In this document: in pieces, positions 43,201-54,525 of the stretch | Position numbering within the stretch: position 1 is the stretch's first letter | How the letters are laid out: each line of letters begins with the position of its first letter | Source of the DNA: Anopheles merus | Lineage: Eukaryota > Arthropoda > Insecta > Diptera > Culicidae | Assembly (NCBI RefSeq): GCF_017562075.2 | Contig: NC_054081.1 | Span: 19,411,141-19,475,140, forward strand | Length of the DNA: 64,000 nt | Direction of reading: 5' to 3' | Program-made: the position numbers and the translations under genes | Notes under the pieces: model-generated | What the model saw: only the letters and a program-made list of their open reading frames with translations | Database searches by the model: none | What the model was told of the DNA's origin: nothing

Positions 43201-45383
43201 CGCGTATCATGTACTTTAATGTGCTGGTCGGTGCCTAAATTTGATGAACAAAGCTTCAATCCCGGGGGACATCTTATCCGGCCAGGCATGTCAGTAATTT
43301 TCCTGCTGACGTATCACGCGGAATCAAAACGCGGATCGCGTAATCGGGCCGGCGCTCGTAAGCCAACACTCGCGGTGTGTCAGCAGTCAACGTCGAAAAT
43401 GAGTCGCGAAGGACGTAGCTCCTCAAGAATGCAGCTCTCACGAGCAGGACAGGGTGGCCTAAGCCCAGGCGCCTAGCTCACGGTAGCACCCTTTACTTCC
43501 AAGGGGCGCACAGTTCTCAGAGTCCCTATGCTCATGTCCCAGTTTCTGAACAGTACTGACAACTCGCCCCCTAGGATCGGTGCCAATCGTAATTGATTGA
43601 CCATTGCAGAAAGGTCATGATCAAGGAAAATTGAAATCAAGACCTTCTCAATCGGCCTCTCCCCACAATCATCATCCATTCCTTTCATTAAGCGTGTGTT
43701 TGCTCGTTCCACTTTACGCGTCAGCCCGGAACACGTCGGCGGGTGGTTCACATTTTTGCAAAATTCAGGGCCATGTCGCTCTTATTTGTTCGCAAACCGT
43801 CTACTCATTACCATCCCTTTCCGGTATTGGCCCTCTTGCTCTGTATTGCTTGGGACTTTTGCTTCTCGCTGCCTGTACGTTCTGGTGGGTGGATAAGTCA
43901 ACCCCAAGTAAAACGATCGGACGCAAGCAAACCCGCAACAGGTGCGTCTTCCATGTGTCAGCCGAAAACTGTAACCTTTTTTGCGTGTTGTTGCAGCCGT
44001 CTTTCAGGGCCCACGATGCCCGTGCTAATTCAGACTCTTATTAAATTCCTAAAAAACAACTAGACAAGCAATCGAGTAACTCTGCTGTAGTTGGCTGTAA
44101 AAAATGCGCACACACCAGCAGCTATACTCCCTTTCCCCTCTGTATTTTTCTCTGGGGTGACGGCGGTTGGTGTTCGGTTTCAACGAAGTATTTGCTAACG
44201 CATCTATGTTCCATAAGTCCGCACAGCAAGCCGTTCAGGTATGGGATTTTGGATCGAGAGTTGTACGCTGGACAAAATCGAAAATTCATTCAACAGCTGG
44301 AACGGTGCAAGGGAGTGTCTTGAGTTCCCCCTTCCTTCACTAAACTTACCTGATGATTCTAATTTTCTATCGATTGAAGGAAAAACTGGAAAACTGGAAC
44401 CGGAAAAAGCTTTATAACGGGCAAATTGGTATACGACGAATTTGTCTCGAGAGTTTACGTGCGTGAATCCCAATTTACCCCCTGCTGCTCGCTATCTCCC
44501 AATCGGAGTGTCAGATTCGCTGCACACACCACACACAGCACAACGGACGGTAAACGGAACCTTTCCAATGCCTTGCGCTCGGCAGGACCTACGACGCGGC
44601 ACTGATCGGACACCACCATAACGACCGGGATCCTCGATGGGCTAACGTGGGACAGCAACAGTGTGGATTCCGTCTGCTTTCAAAGGTGGTGGTTCCGGTT
44701 CGACGCTAACCCTCGGTACTCCTTCAATCCTCAGCACCTTTTCCGTGGTTCGGACTTCGGTTCCTTTTTCTCACCTTCGCGCGTGGTCCGTTCCAGTAGG
44801 GTCTTCAATTACATACTCTAATTCAAATGGTTTACGTATCTGTGTATATCTAAACGTCTGAGTGTGTGTTTTTATATTATAGCGGACTTTGTATCGTAGC
44901 GGCAACATCCGTCGAAGCGATCGGGTTAGATAAAGGAAGTGAATAGCTTCAGAAGGAAACACCCACAGGACTGAACGGCTCAATATTCTTTTATTTCTGC
45001 CCTTTGTACTTCTTAATTCTCTTTCCTCGTCTTGGAATGGGCGTCCCTTTGATTGGTTGGCATTGGCTGGTAAGAACGAATATTCCAACAACACGTGCCC
45101 GCCGGTTACGTTTCAGTGCGGTTTCCAGGTAGAGTGTGTAGACTAGATTAAAAATCTTGCAGTCATCGCCAGAGCAATAAAGCATCCTTGGAAAACTCGA
45201 AACGCGGAGGCGAATCATGAGGTTTTGGTAATGAAGCCTTGAAGAAAACGATGCGGAAGATAGAAATGCAATCAGGACAGCATAATTTCTTCCAAAGCGC
45301 TTTGTCCTCTCCCATGATCCTCTGTAGTAGCGTTTCTGTACTTGATGTAGGTGTGGAACACTTGCCCGGCATTTTGCCAAACA
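40291..45383. other. Non-coding stretch, no supported gene
   Basis: Moderate-GC sequence with many short overlapping frames on both strands. None has a recognisable domain together with splice signals. 42480-42510 has short tandem 'cattacatta' units. Confidence 0.45.
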
Positions 45384-45583
<200 letters not shown>

Positions 45584-45590
45584 ACACGGT

Positions 45591-45842
45591 ACGAACCGCA
45601 CCCAACATCTGTTTGTCATCACTGTTAGCGCAAACGACCTCAAGGCTCGATTGAGTCAGGTTTACAGGAAGGGGCGCGTGAAGACATTGGTGAGAGAATG
45701 TTGGAACAAGGGTTTGATTGAATCCTTGGAGCGGCGAGAATACGGAAGCGTTTCCGATGCGGTCCGGTTCGGTGCGGAATACGACGTCCGAGCCTTGAAA
45801 ATATTCACGCCTAACAGGTCAAGAGGGTTACGGCTGGTGTGA
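45591..45842 (+). pseudogene. Protein-like open frame, unrecognised
   Basis: Right after the TA array a frame runs to a TGA at 45840-45842. It includes VSANDLKARLSQVYRKG, LVRECWNKGLIESLERR and SVSDAVRFGAEYDVRALK, which has balanced, protein-like composition. No start, splice site or known domain is evident. It may be a remnant of a mobile element's gag-like frame or of a gene interrupted by the array. Confidence 0.3.
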
Positions 45843-46818
45843 GAGCAAGGAATCACTGATTGGGGCCGGACATTATTGGCGGGTCACATTGCAACATTTC
45901 CTGGTAAGCGAGATGATCCTATAGCAACGCGCTAACGGATATGCTATCCATCTTTGTTTTCTGCTGTATGAAATTTCTAGCAACTTAACGCCATTGCTTA
46001 TCAAGATCTGATATTTTGAAATATCCATGTTGTTTATGTTTACCTTCTGTAAAGTATTGAACTATTTACTTCGACCAATACGATCGGGGAAGCACGATCA
46101 TTCCCGGGCCCTGCAAACATCGTGTCCGGTTATCGGATTGATCGGCAAACACACACATGTAAATTTGGTTAAAATAAAGTCAGTCGCAAATTAGAAGTCG
46201 AACGGTTTAGTTGCATTGAGAATCTTATACACCTTCTCTATAATACAATTCTAGTATAGGCTGATCAGCGTTACTTACCAGCGGTTGCTTGGATGCTTTT
46301 TGCTTAATTTAATCCATACATTATCGATCGTGCTTGCTATGGGAAGCGACTATGTCTTGAAGTGTTTTAAAAAGTAAGGAAGTGTTTAAAAAATTATTAT
46401 ATACATTTATACGCGGTTTTTAGAAATGTTTTCATATATCGGGCTTTTTAAGCTGAAGCATAGCCAAAATTGTCATCTACTTTGGAGGAAGGTTTTATGC
46501 TAAGTGGTCCAAGGAACTATCCAGGAAGCCTCAATGTCAGATAATAGATGTGAAATATGTACTTTAGATGGTTGCCACTGTGGATACGGATCTTTGAAAA
46601 TGTTGCGGCTACTTAAAAGGCTATTGCCAGTCAAATATTTATCTTTTGTTTTTAACAGTCCATCTGTTGTTCCATAAACAAAGTCTTGATTGTAAAATCG
46701 TCCTTGAAAGATACTGCAAGGAATACACAAATAGTAGGAAAACTATTGGACTTGTTAGCTCCATTACTGAGACAGATAGGGTTAATAAACCAAAAGTGGT
46801 GCAATTTGTAGAGGTATA
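45843..46818. other. AT-rich non-coding stretch
   Basis: No gene, splice-flanked coding piece or transposon end is seen between the open frame and the nested transposon block. Confidence 0.5.
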
Positions 46819-47301
46819 GGGTAAACGTACCTATAGTGGTGGTGTTGCACTAAAATGTGTTGCATACGATAAATTAAAAGTAATTAAGTTATATATGTCA
46901 GTTTGAAACGTTCTTTAGCCTTTTAAGGAGGGTTTAAAAGTTAAATGGGGCCATTCCGTTAAACAGTGACCAAAAATCCATTATTTTGTGAAATGTGTCA
47001 ACATTTTTCCAAAATCCTTTGGATTTCATAACGAAACTCATATCTTTGTTAACGTTCTAAATGACCACATAAAAACGCATTTATTTTTTTTAACATAATT
47101 GTTATCAAATGATATTGTTTTATTCAAATGTATTTCGTTTTTACCATATTTACGTATTGTTAAGTGTTTTTTACGTTAGTGCCATTATAGGTACGCAAAA
47201 TAGGCATGTTCCTATAGTGGTCTTAGTTATATGTATTTGAGAATGAAAAATTGACTTCAAATCAAGCACACTCTTCCGGGTGTGGGTTGACGACAGGTGT
47301 G

Positions 47302-48333
47302 CAGTGCTGCAAAATGTCATGAGTATCACGAGATTTTCACCAACGAAAACAATGAACATATCCATGGTAGCTTGATGCTCATTGCTGATAGTCAATAAAA
47401 GTGCGTCATGATATGCAGAACACGACATGTGAATACTTGAGTCCAACGCGATACTCAGACTGACAGGCTTAACAGGCTTTTTTTTCTGGCTGTGAACAGT
47501 GCTGCCAAATGCCACTGTTTCAGTCATCAACACTCATGACTGAAACGAAGCTCAAATCAGATCACGTACACAACTGAGATGATCAGTGACTATACTCTTC
47601 TTCTTCTTCTATTTGGCGAGAGGGGATGTATCCTCCTATGTTGTACAAACGTTTGTTTTAAACAACATATTCAGAGGCTTACTCTCTCTTTTAGACTTCG
47701 ACTGTCTAGAGTCATATGTCTTTTTACTGTACTCAAACAGTTGAAGAACCAATCACATGCTTGGTGACGTTTAGTTTAGCACCCAACTTTTGGTCACTCA
47801 CTTGGTCACGACATTGTTGTCGGCGATAATCGCGACATTCTTCGAATATACTTGGCGCGTGGGCTCTAGCAACAAAATGAGCATGTTTTCTCCCTCTATC
47901 TGTTCTGATTATCTGTCGGGTCAAACAGAGCGAGAAAACATGCTCATTTTGTTTCTTGGAACCACTCGCACGCAAAGCATATCTCCCGTGACCATCGCGA
48001 TGATCACCGACTGAAAATGTCGCAACCAAGTGATTGAACACGAGTTGGTTGCACACAATGTCACCAAGCATGCGATGGTCGCACCAACTGTTTTAGGCTC
48101 GCCTCTGATCTTCGCAATAGAGCTCGTGACGCTGAGATGATTTTGTTTCAGCCAGAATTTGTCATGACTATGTCAGTGACATTTTGAAAAATTGATCACA
48201 GCAAAAAAAAAAAGTCGTGATATAGTGACTGACCAAGCGATGGTCGCAAACATGTCACGAGCATGTATTAGTCACACACAGTCATTTCAGTCAGATTTTT
48301 TTATGACATTGATAGTGACATTTTGCAGCACTG
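47302..48333. mobile_element. hAT-type foldback element, middle level of the nest
   Basis: The element starts CAGTGCTGCAAAATGTCA and ends with its inverse. The 8 bases before it are CAGGTGTG; the 8 after it, once the neighbouring insertion is removed, are CAGATGTG, a duplication with one change. Inside, long inverted arms meet around 47870-47957 (aaatgagcatgttttct and its inverse), and CATGCTTGGTGAC at 47757 faces its inverse ending near 48072. Another CAGTGCTGCC end lies at 47497, so a further rearrangement is possible. Confidence 0.65.
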
Positions 48334-48338
48334 CAGAT

Positions 48339-49414
48339 TAGTGATGGGTAAATACGATTTTTTACCGGAGTCGGATAGATCCGACTCCGGTACCCCTCGG
48401 AGTCGGACTCGGAGTTACTCCGGACTGTTTTACCGGGGGGAGGGGGGGAGGGGGTGCGCACGAGCAAACCTCCGGACTCATCGACTCCGAGTCCGGATCA
48501 GTCACTCCGGATCACTCCGGATCAGTCCGGATCACTCCGGATTACTCCGGATCACTCCGGATTACTCCGGGTCAGTCCGGATCACTCCGGATCACTCCGG
48601 ATCAGTCCGTATCACACCGGATCAGTCTAGAGGACATGTGTAGCCGTGTAAATTTTCTTTGTATCTTTTGCCTTGTCCTTGCCTTTAGATCCTGATGAGT
48701 GAAGCATGCATACCTTTCGGGTACGTTCGGGGTATAAGCTCTGTCCCTCTCATGTTAATCGTGAAGATAGAATCGTATGCCATCGGCTGTGCATTCCGGC
48801 GTGGGCAGGCCCGTGGACGCCGTCTGTTCGCAGACATTCAGACTCATTCGGACTGATCCGAACTGATCCGAAGTGATCCAGAGTGACCGGGACTCATTCG
48901 GACTGATCCAAACTGATCCGAACTGATCCGGACTCATTTCAACTGATCCGGATTAATCCAGATTGATCCGGAGTGATCTGGAGTGATCCGGACTGGTCCC
49001 GAGTAATCCGGACTGATCCGGACTGATCCGGACTGATCCGGAGTGATCCGAAGTGATCCGGAGTGGTCCGGAGTGATCCGGAGTGATCCGGAGTGATTTG
49101 GAGTGATCCGGACTGGTCCGGAGTAATCCGGACTGATCCGGACTGATCCGGACTGATCCGGAGTGATCCGAAGTGATCCGGAGTGGTCCGGAGTGATCCG
49201 GAGTGATCCGGAGTGATTTGGAGTGATCCGGACTGGTCCGGAGTAATCCGGACTAGTCCGGAGTAATCCAGCCTGATCCGGAGTGATCCGGAGTGATCCG
49301 GACTGATCCGGACTGATCCGGAGTTGAATTTGGTTGTGATCCAGAGTCGGAGTCATATTTTGCGCACCGGAGTCGGAGTTGATCCATGACTCCGCTCCGG
49401 ATTACCCATCACTA
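48339..49414. mobile_element. hAT element with inverted arrays of TCCGGATCAC decamers
   Basis: The ends TAGTGATGGGTAA and TTACCCATCACTA are perfect 13-bp inverted repeats flanked by the perfect 8-bp duplication CTGCAGAT (48331-48338, 49415-49422). Two arrays of a 10-bp unit (TCCGGATCAC/TCCGGATCAG) fill it: about 48505-48628 in one orientation and about 48838-49325 in the other, the latter with a higher-order repeat of about 120 bp. Frames of up to 140 codons reading SGSLRITPD repeats are artefacts of the arrays. No transposase. Confidence 0.9.
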
Positions 49415-49815
49415 CTGCAGATGTGATGCTGTACTTATGTCAATATTTTCATCAACCAAATTCATATTTTTTTTACGATCAAATTATGTAAGAAATCGAA
49501 ATTATGACAGTAATCCTTGCTATTCACACGAAAACAGCTTCAAAACTAAGTTACATTACATATACACTGTTTTGGACATCTTTGTTTACCACCACTATAG
49601 GAACATAATACGATGACTAAAGGAACCATATCACCATTATAGGTACAACGATTCAGTCACAAAAATATGTATTTTTTTGTAAATTTCGTAACAGGCTAGA
49701 GAATATTTCACACTATCGTAGATAACTTAACTACTGTTAATTTATCGTATGAGACGCATTATAGTACAATACCACCACTATTGGTACTAGCACCACTGTA
49801 GGTACGTTTACCCTA

Positions 49816-49974
49816 GAAGTGTGTTGAAGTATCGGGAAGGTAAATTCGTGAATATTTTATGTCTCAATTAAAACATAGCAATTGAAATATGTTATATATT
49901 TGCAATCACAACCATTTTTACCATTAAATACAAAAAATTTACAGAAAAATAAAATTTTTGGTGAGTACTTTTTA
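49816..49974. other. AT-rich non-coding stretch
   Basis: Nothing recognisable between the nested block and the SINE fragment. Confidence 0.5.
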
Positions 49975-50085
49975 CTTTTTTTTTTTTTTGGGAATAATGC
50001 ATAAGTCGCTGAAAGCCAACCCCACAAGTGGTACAGGCAGACCTCGTCAAACAACGTTGGTTGAGCCAAAGAAGAGAAGAGTTTA
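49975..50085 (+). repeat. Truncated SINE200-like fragment
   Basis: Matches the 3' half of the SINE family in the plus orientation: gtcgctgaaagccaaccccacaagtggt, then caggcagacctcgtcaaacaacg and a gaagagaag tail. The tRNA-like head is missing. Confidence 0.65.
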
Positions 50086-50164
50086 GTCAGCAATACGGCG
50101 TTTTTAACTCATGAATAAAAAAAGGGATCAACTCAAAGGCAATTGCAAGATAGGAATTATATCA

Positions 50165-50520
50165 AAGTTGTGTTTTCAGGCTGGGGATAAGATTCGGGTT
50201 CGAAATTAGTTCCGCAACCGAAATGCAATCAGAATCAGTTCGAGGAGCTGTATGGGTTCGGAGTCAGTTTCAGGACAGGTATGAGTGCAGTGAAAATTCT
50301 GTTATAGATTCGAAATTGAATCCAAGACCGGCACAGGGTTGGAAACAGCTCCAGGACAGCCATAGGTACGGAATCAATTCCGGATCGGAATGGGATTAGA
50401 TGACCGATATGGGATTAGGATTAGTCTCAGAATCGGATCAGTTTTACAACCAGTGTAGGTTCACGGTCAATTCTAAGTCCTTTATGGGTTTGGAATCAGT
50501 TTCTGCACCGGTAAGGTTTT
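50165..50520. repeat. Degenerate ~30-bp repeats, second locus
   Basis: About ten drifted copies of a unit like atgggttcggaatcagttccaggaccggt, as at 38405-39300. The two loci are 11 kb apart. Confidence 0.65.
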
Positions 50521-52892
50521 TGTTCCACGTACGACATCTGAACCAATTTCGCTTAATGTGTTGAATTTAAGGTGCAACGGGGGATTACTTTGTTAAAAAA
50601 AACCTTTGTTTGCACCATTAAGCAATTAAAACACTAAAACTTTATCACGTAGCTCTGCACCCAGACCAAATTAACTAGTATTCTCTCTGTCCTTACAATT
50701 TCGCAGCTAAACGAGCTACGTGTGTTGTGTTTATTTCAAATTTTCCTTCTATACAATAACAACAAAACATCGAATACCTTAAACGCTTGAAAAAAAGGTT
50801 GAATAAAACTTTATCTCTACATGGAATTCTTTGGTACGACTGAGGTTAGTTTTTTTTACTTTTGACTTCCTTTCATTTTCTCTTATGTCTGCTCTCTTCT
50901 AGGTCATTTGATAACTTTCAACGGAACGAATGATGAAGAATATATGATAAGTCTCTGGTGCAATAGCGTGCCTGAAAAACTGTCTTTTTAGTCTGTTAAA
51001 TAGTTGTACTCCTTTAAGACAGTGATTTCCTACACGAGTTTGTTCTCATATTCGGGAGTTTGACTATTCCGACACTTCTTTTACTGCAATTATGGAAATC
51101 AAAGCCTCGTACAACTCTGTGTGTAAGGTATTACGGGACCAATCCGTTTAATAATTTGTAAATAAATATCAAGGTGATATAAACAATTATCTGTTTTACA
51201 GACATCCATTCTAGTATGGTCAACATAGTTCTTGATGTGTGTTCCATGTTGTAGTTTTTAGAGACGACGCATTTGAGAGTCTGTTGTCAAGAATAATGGT
51301 CCAGAGGGGTGCAATAAATTTGCCAGTCTCGGGGCCCCAACGGCCATCCTTCCGGGGGCCCTTGTCGCTAGTACTCTCTCCATACGGCATACGATAGAAT
51401 GGCGATCTACGGGGCTCCTAAATCGGGGCCCCAGGCAACCGCCTAGTCCGCCTACCGTTAGATCCGCCATTGTGGCCTCGATTCTTCATTAAAACAAATT
51501 CAAACAGACCACCCTGATTTGTGATCCTCCTCGTCTTGCCCTGAAACGGTAGCTTTTGAAAAATTTTAAGGATTAGTCCCATCAATTATGCAATTAACTG
51601 AGCGTGGCTATTTGACATTTTGCTCAGTACTTATTTTAACAAGGGTAAAATCGCTATCTTGATGACATATTATATATCATATTTCTTGGATATTTTTTTA
51701 AATTGTGTTGTAGATATGTGTTGTAAATTTCAGCATGTTTTTCATTACCCCAAAGTGTTTAATCTCATTGGATAAGTTAATATTATCACCGTTCAGTCAT
51801 GTTTGGATTGGTAATGATTTTACTGGGTGCTATGGTCAACACTGTTTAATAAATATCCCAAATATGTGCACATAAAAAAAAACATGTCTGAAATGCGGTA
51901 AAAAAACATGTCAAGAGCGGGCACTTTTCTGTCTGATTTATTTTGATCAATTTTGGAAAATACATATTTTCTTAAAGCAAATTTCCCATTTGTTCATGGT
52001 TTGGTAATGTACATTCATAAGCATGTAACGAATAATATTTCAAACAATAAAGCAGTATGTAATTTCATTTTCACGAAAAATGAGACAAAAGGAAAATTGT
52101 ATGTCATGGGCACTTTTTTGCCGACCACTGTACATTTCGTTTTTGTTTTTATTGAGTTTTGGTTTCTTAAACCAAAGCCATTATCATAAATGATTTCTAA
52201 AGTTTTACTAGATGCAAAAATCACAGTGGCATTTGCAAACAAATTAGTATCACAATTTAGTAGATTTTTCTTTACATCATTTATATACAACGTAAACAGA
52301 ATGGAACCCCAAACGCTAGGAACACAAACGTGAAGATTTTAAAGAAATACTTTTTTGGACGCTAAAAAAAATTTTTTATAATTTTTTTTATATTAAAAAA
52401 AATATTTTTATAATTTCTCTTATAAAACTTATAAAACCTGAAAATAAGTTATAAAAACACTTTTTAAAAATCGTCTAAAAATATGTTTCTTTATAACCTT
52501 CCAACAATATGTTATTTATATTTTTGAACGATTTTTAAATGTGTTAGTTAGCACAAAAAACCTGTTTTTAGAAGTGTGTTTATAGTTATGGTACGACCAT
52601 AAATTTGTTTTTTCGCCATAAGTCGTGTAAAAACATAAGTCGTGTAAAAAATTTGAAAAAATAAATAAATATATGTTAAATAGTATTCTGCACAACTCAT
52701 ACATTCACTGTTTTTATCTATTTCTTCTATTTCTGTTTTCTAAATGTTATTTCTAAATCGCGAAAAACAACTGTTCATATAGGTTTACTACAAGCATATA
52801 TTATTTAACTTTATGCAATATATTTAGAGAGAGATATCAATGCGTGCAATGTTTTTTCGTACAAGCCGTTCCTTAGCAGCTATCCCCTAGAA
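50521..52892. other. AT-rich non-coding stretch with one repeat fragment
   Basis: 51258-51475 reads, on the minus strand, CAATGGCGGATCTAACGGTA followed by GGCCCC-rich sequence, typical of a decayed DNA transposon end, but no second end or duplication is clear. The rest shows no gene. Confidence 0.4.
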
Positions 52893-54525
52893 CAGGTATG
52901 TCAAACTGGCGGCCCGCGGGCCGCATGCGGCCCTCGTCAATGCTGAATGCGGCCCGCGAGAATATTTTGAGAATTGCTAAATGCACTGCAAACCAAAAAA
53001 CTGTTATTACTATTTGTCTAATTGTATAAAATTTTCCAGAGAAGAACAATCATTTTGATGGTATATTTTTCGAATCTAACATGAATGTAACCATAACATC
53101 TCATAAACTTATGCTGCACAATCGTACAGAACAATTGAAACCCTTAAGAAAAATTGATTTGAATGCAAACTCATTATGTTTCGATGAAATTCTGAATATT
53201 AGCACAATGTTGTGTACGCCCGATTGCACATTGCATGAAAAAATATGGAAAAATAGATTTGCGTCAACCTTCTACAAACGAAAAAGGAATGAAATACTTT
53301 CATACACACACTTGGAATCTTCGCAACAACTAGTGATGGATTGTCAGAATCGCCATTTTTGATCTTAGCTATTCTGACTCCTGATCCGTCCAAATCAAAC
53401 CAACAGTTCCGTTCGGTGCCGACCGAAGCTTATAGAGCCGTTTAATGCCATTCGGAACCATTGGAGTCATCGGTTGTCGCACGGAGCGGCTAATCTGCAG
53501 TGAGAAATGGATCCGGTCGGTCCTACCGAATTTGACCATGCCCCAATTAACCGAATTTGACCAATTATGCCCCCGAGTGCCGAGTAAAGGATTCATTGGG
53601 CTCCGAAATTCTTTTTCGAACGAATTTGCACGGCTCCGACCTTAGAATGTTACATTTTTGATGTTCGATTGAAGCCACTTCTGTTGTATTCATAATCATG
53701 CCACGATAAATGTTAATAAAAATGATTGTAGCCATGTTGGAATTATGTGTACCCCACATTCTACAAAACGAATTAATGTACTTTCCAACCTCCCCAAAAA
53801 TCAAAACCAAAATGATATGATTACGCTTAAGCCATGAGTATTTAGATTAAAGATTAAAATAATCGAAATGCCGAAGTCCTGCGATGTATAGCTTATTTAC
53901 ATAGATTAGCTCACACAGTCCATTACCTCAATTCGCGAATCATCTCCCTTCAAATGTCAAAAAACAAATCTTTGTCAGATAAAATTATCGTAATTTAAAA
54001 AAATTATTTGTAAAATACGGGTTCTTGGAACTTGGAAATTAGCAAAAATTATGTTTAAACACGTCTTGATCTGTCAAAAAATTGCAGTCAAATATATTTG
54101 TTATTCATCCAGCGATGCATAGCTTGGATGGCTTGAAAAAGATTCGCCTCGCGAAAAAGATACCTTAGTGAAAAAGTGTGGTTGGGCGATATTTTCTAAC
54201 AGAACTACCGTGTTAGAACGCGACTAATGAAAAATGTCGTATTTTAATAATAAGGATAAAAAATGCATGTGACTTTAAAAGTACATTAAACTAATTTTCG
54301 AAATAAAAAAGTGCACAATGAAAAATAACACAGCAAATTTGTAAATAGGAAACTATTCCAGATTTGAAGCGAGGAGTACGAAAAGTCAATTTGTTTAACA
54401 ATAATGATTTTAAACAGTATTTTATATAAATATTGAGGTATAGTTTTTATTCTCACATTTGCGGCCCGCGAATCACTAAAAATCTGTACTAGCGGCCCTC
54501 TGATGAAATGAGTTTGACACAGCTG
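52893..54525. mobile_element. Non-autonomous hAT element
   Basis: The left end CAGGTATGTCAAACTGGCGG and the inverted right end CAGCTGTGTCAAACTCATTT are flanked by the perfect 8-bp duplication CCCTAGAA (52885-52892, 54526-54533). 'gcggcccgcg' motifs lie inside both ends. A 93-codon frame at 53081-53362 has no domain I recognise. A GC-richer segment (about 53330-53640) may be a further insert. No intact transposase. Confidence 0.88.

Larger units (their letters stand above)
46819..49813. mobile_element. Outer TA-target transposon of a three-level nest
   Basis: The left end GGGTAAACGTACCTATAGTG and the inverted right end GGGTAAACGTACCTACAGTG are flanked by TA (46817-46818, 49814-49815). The TIR-like similarity continues inward to 'catacgataaatt' on both sides. 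The motif 'ccactataggaac/ccattataggtac' recurs near both ends (47182, 47213, 49590, 49633, 49771), as expected of binding sites for a transposase. No transposase gene. Two hAT-type elements are nested in it. Confidence 0.82.

Noticed and set aside
43219..44063. Frames of 85-146 codons between 43.2 and 44.1 kb
   Set aside because: No domain, overlapping frames with similar lengths, no consistent splice signals.
44640..44850. Minus-strand segment with protein-like residues (EKVLRIEGVPRVSVEPEPPP)
   Set aside because: Short, closed by stops, no splice sites or recognisable family; too weak to list.
48323..49356. Frames of 106 and 140 codons with SGSLRITPDH repeats
   Set aside because: They are readings of the decamer arrays inside the hAT element; the repeat sits between TIRs and no start or splice context supports translation.
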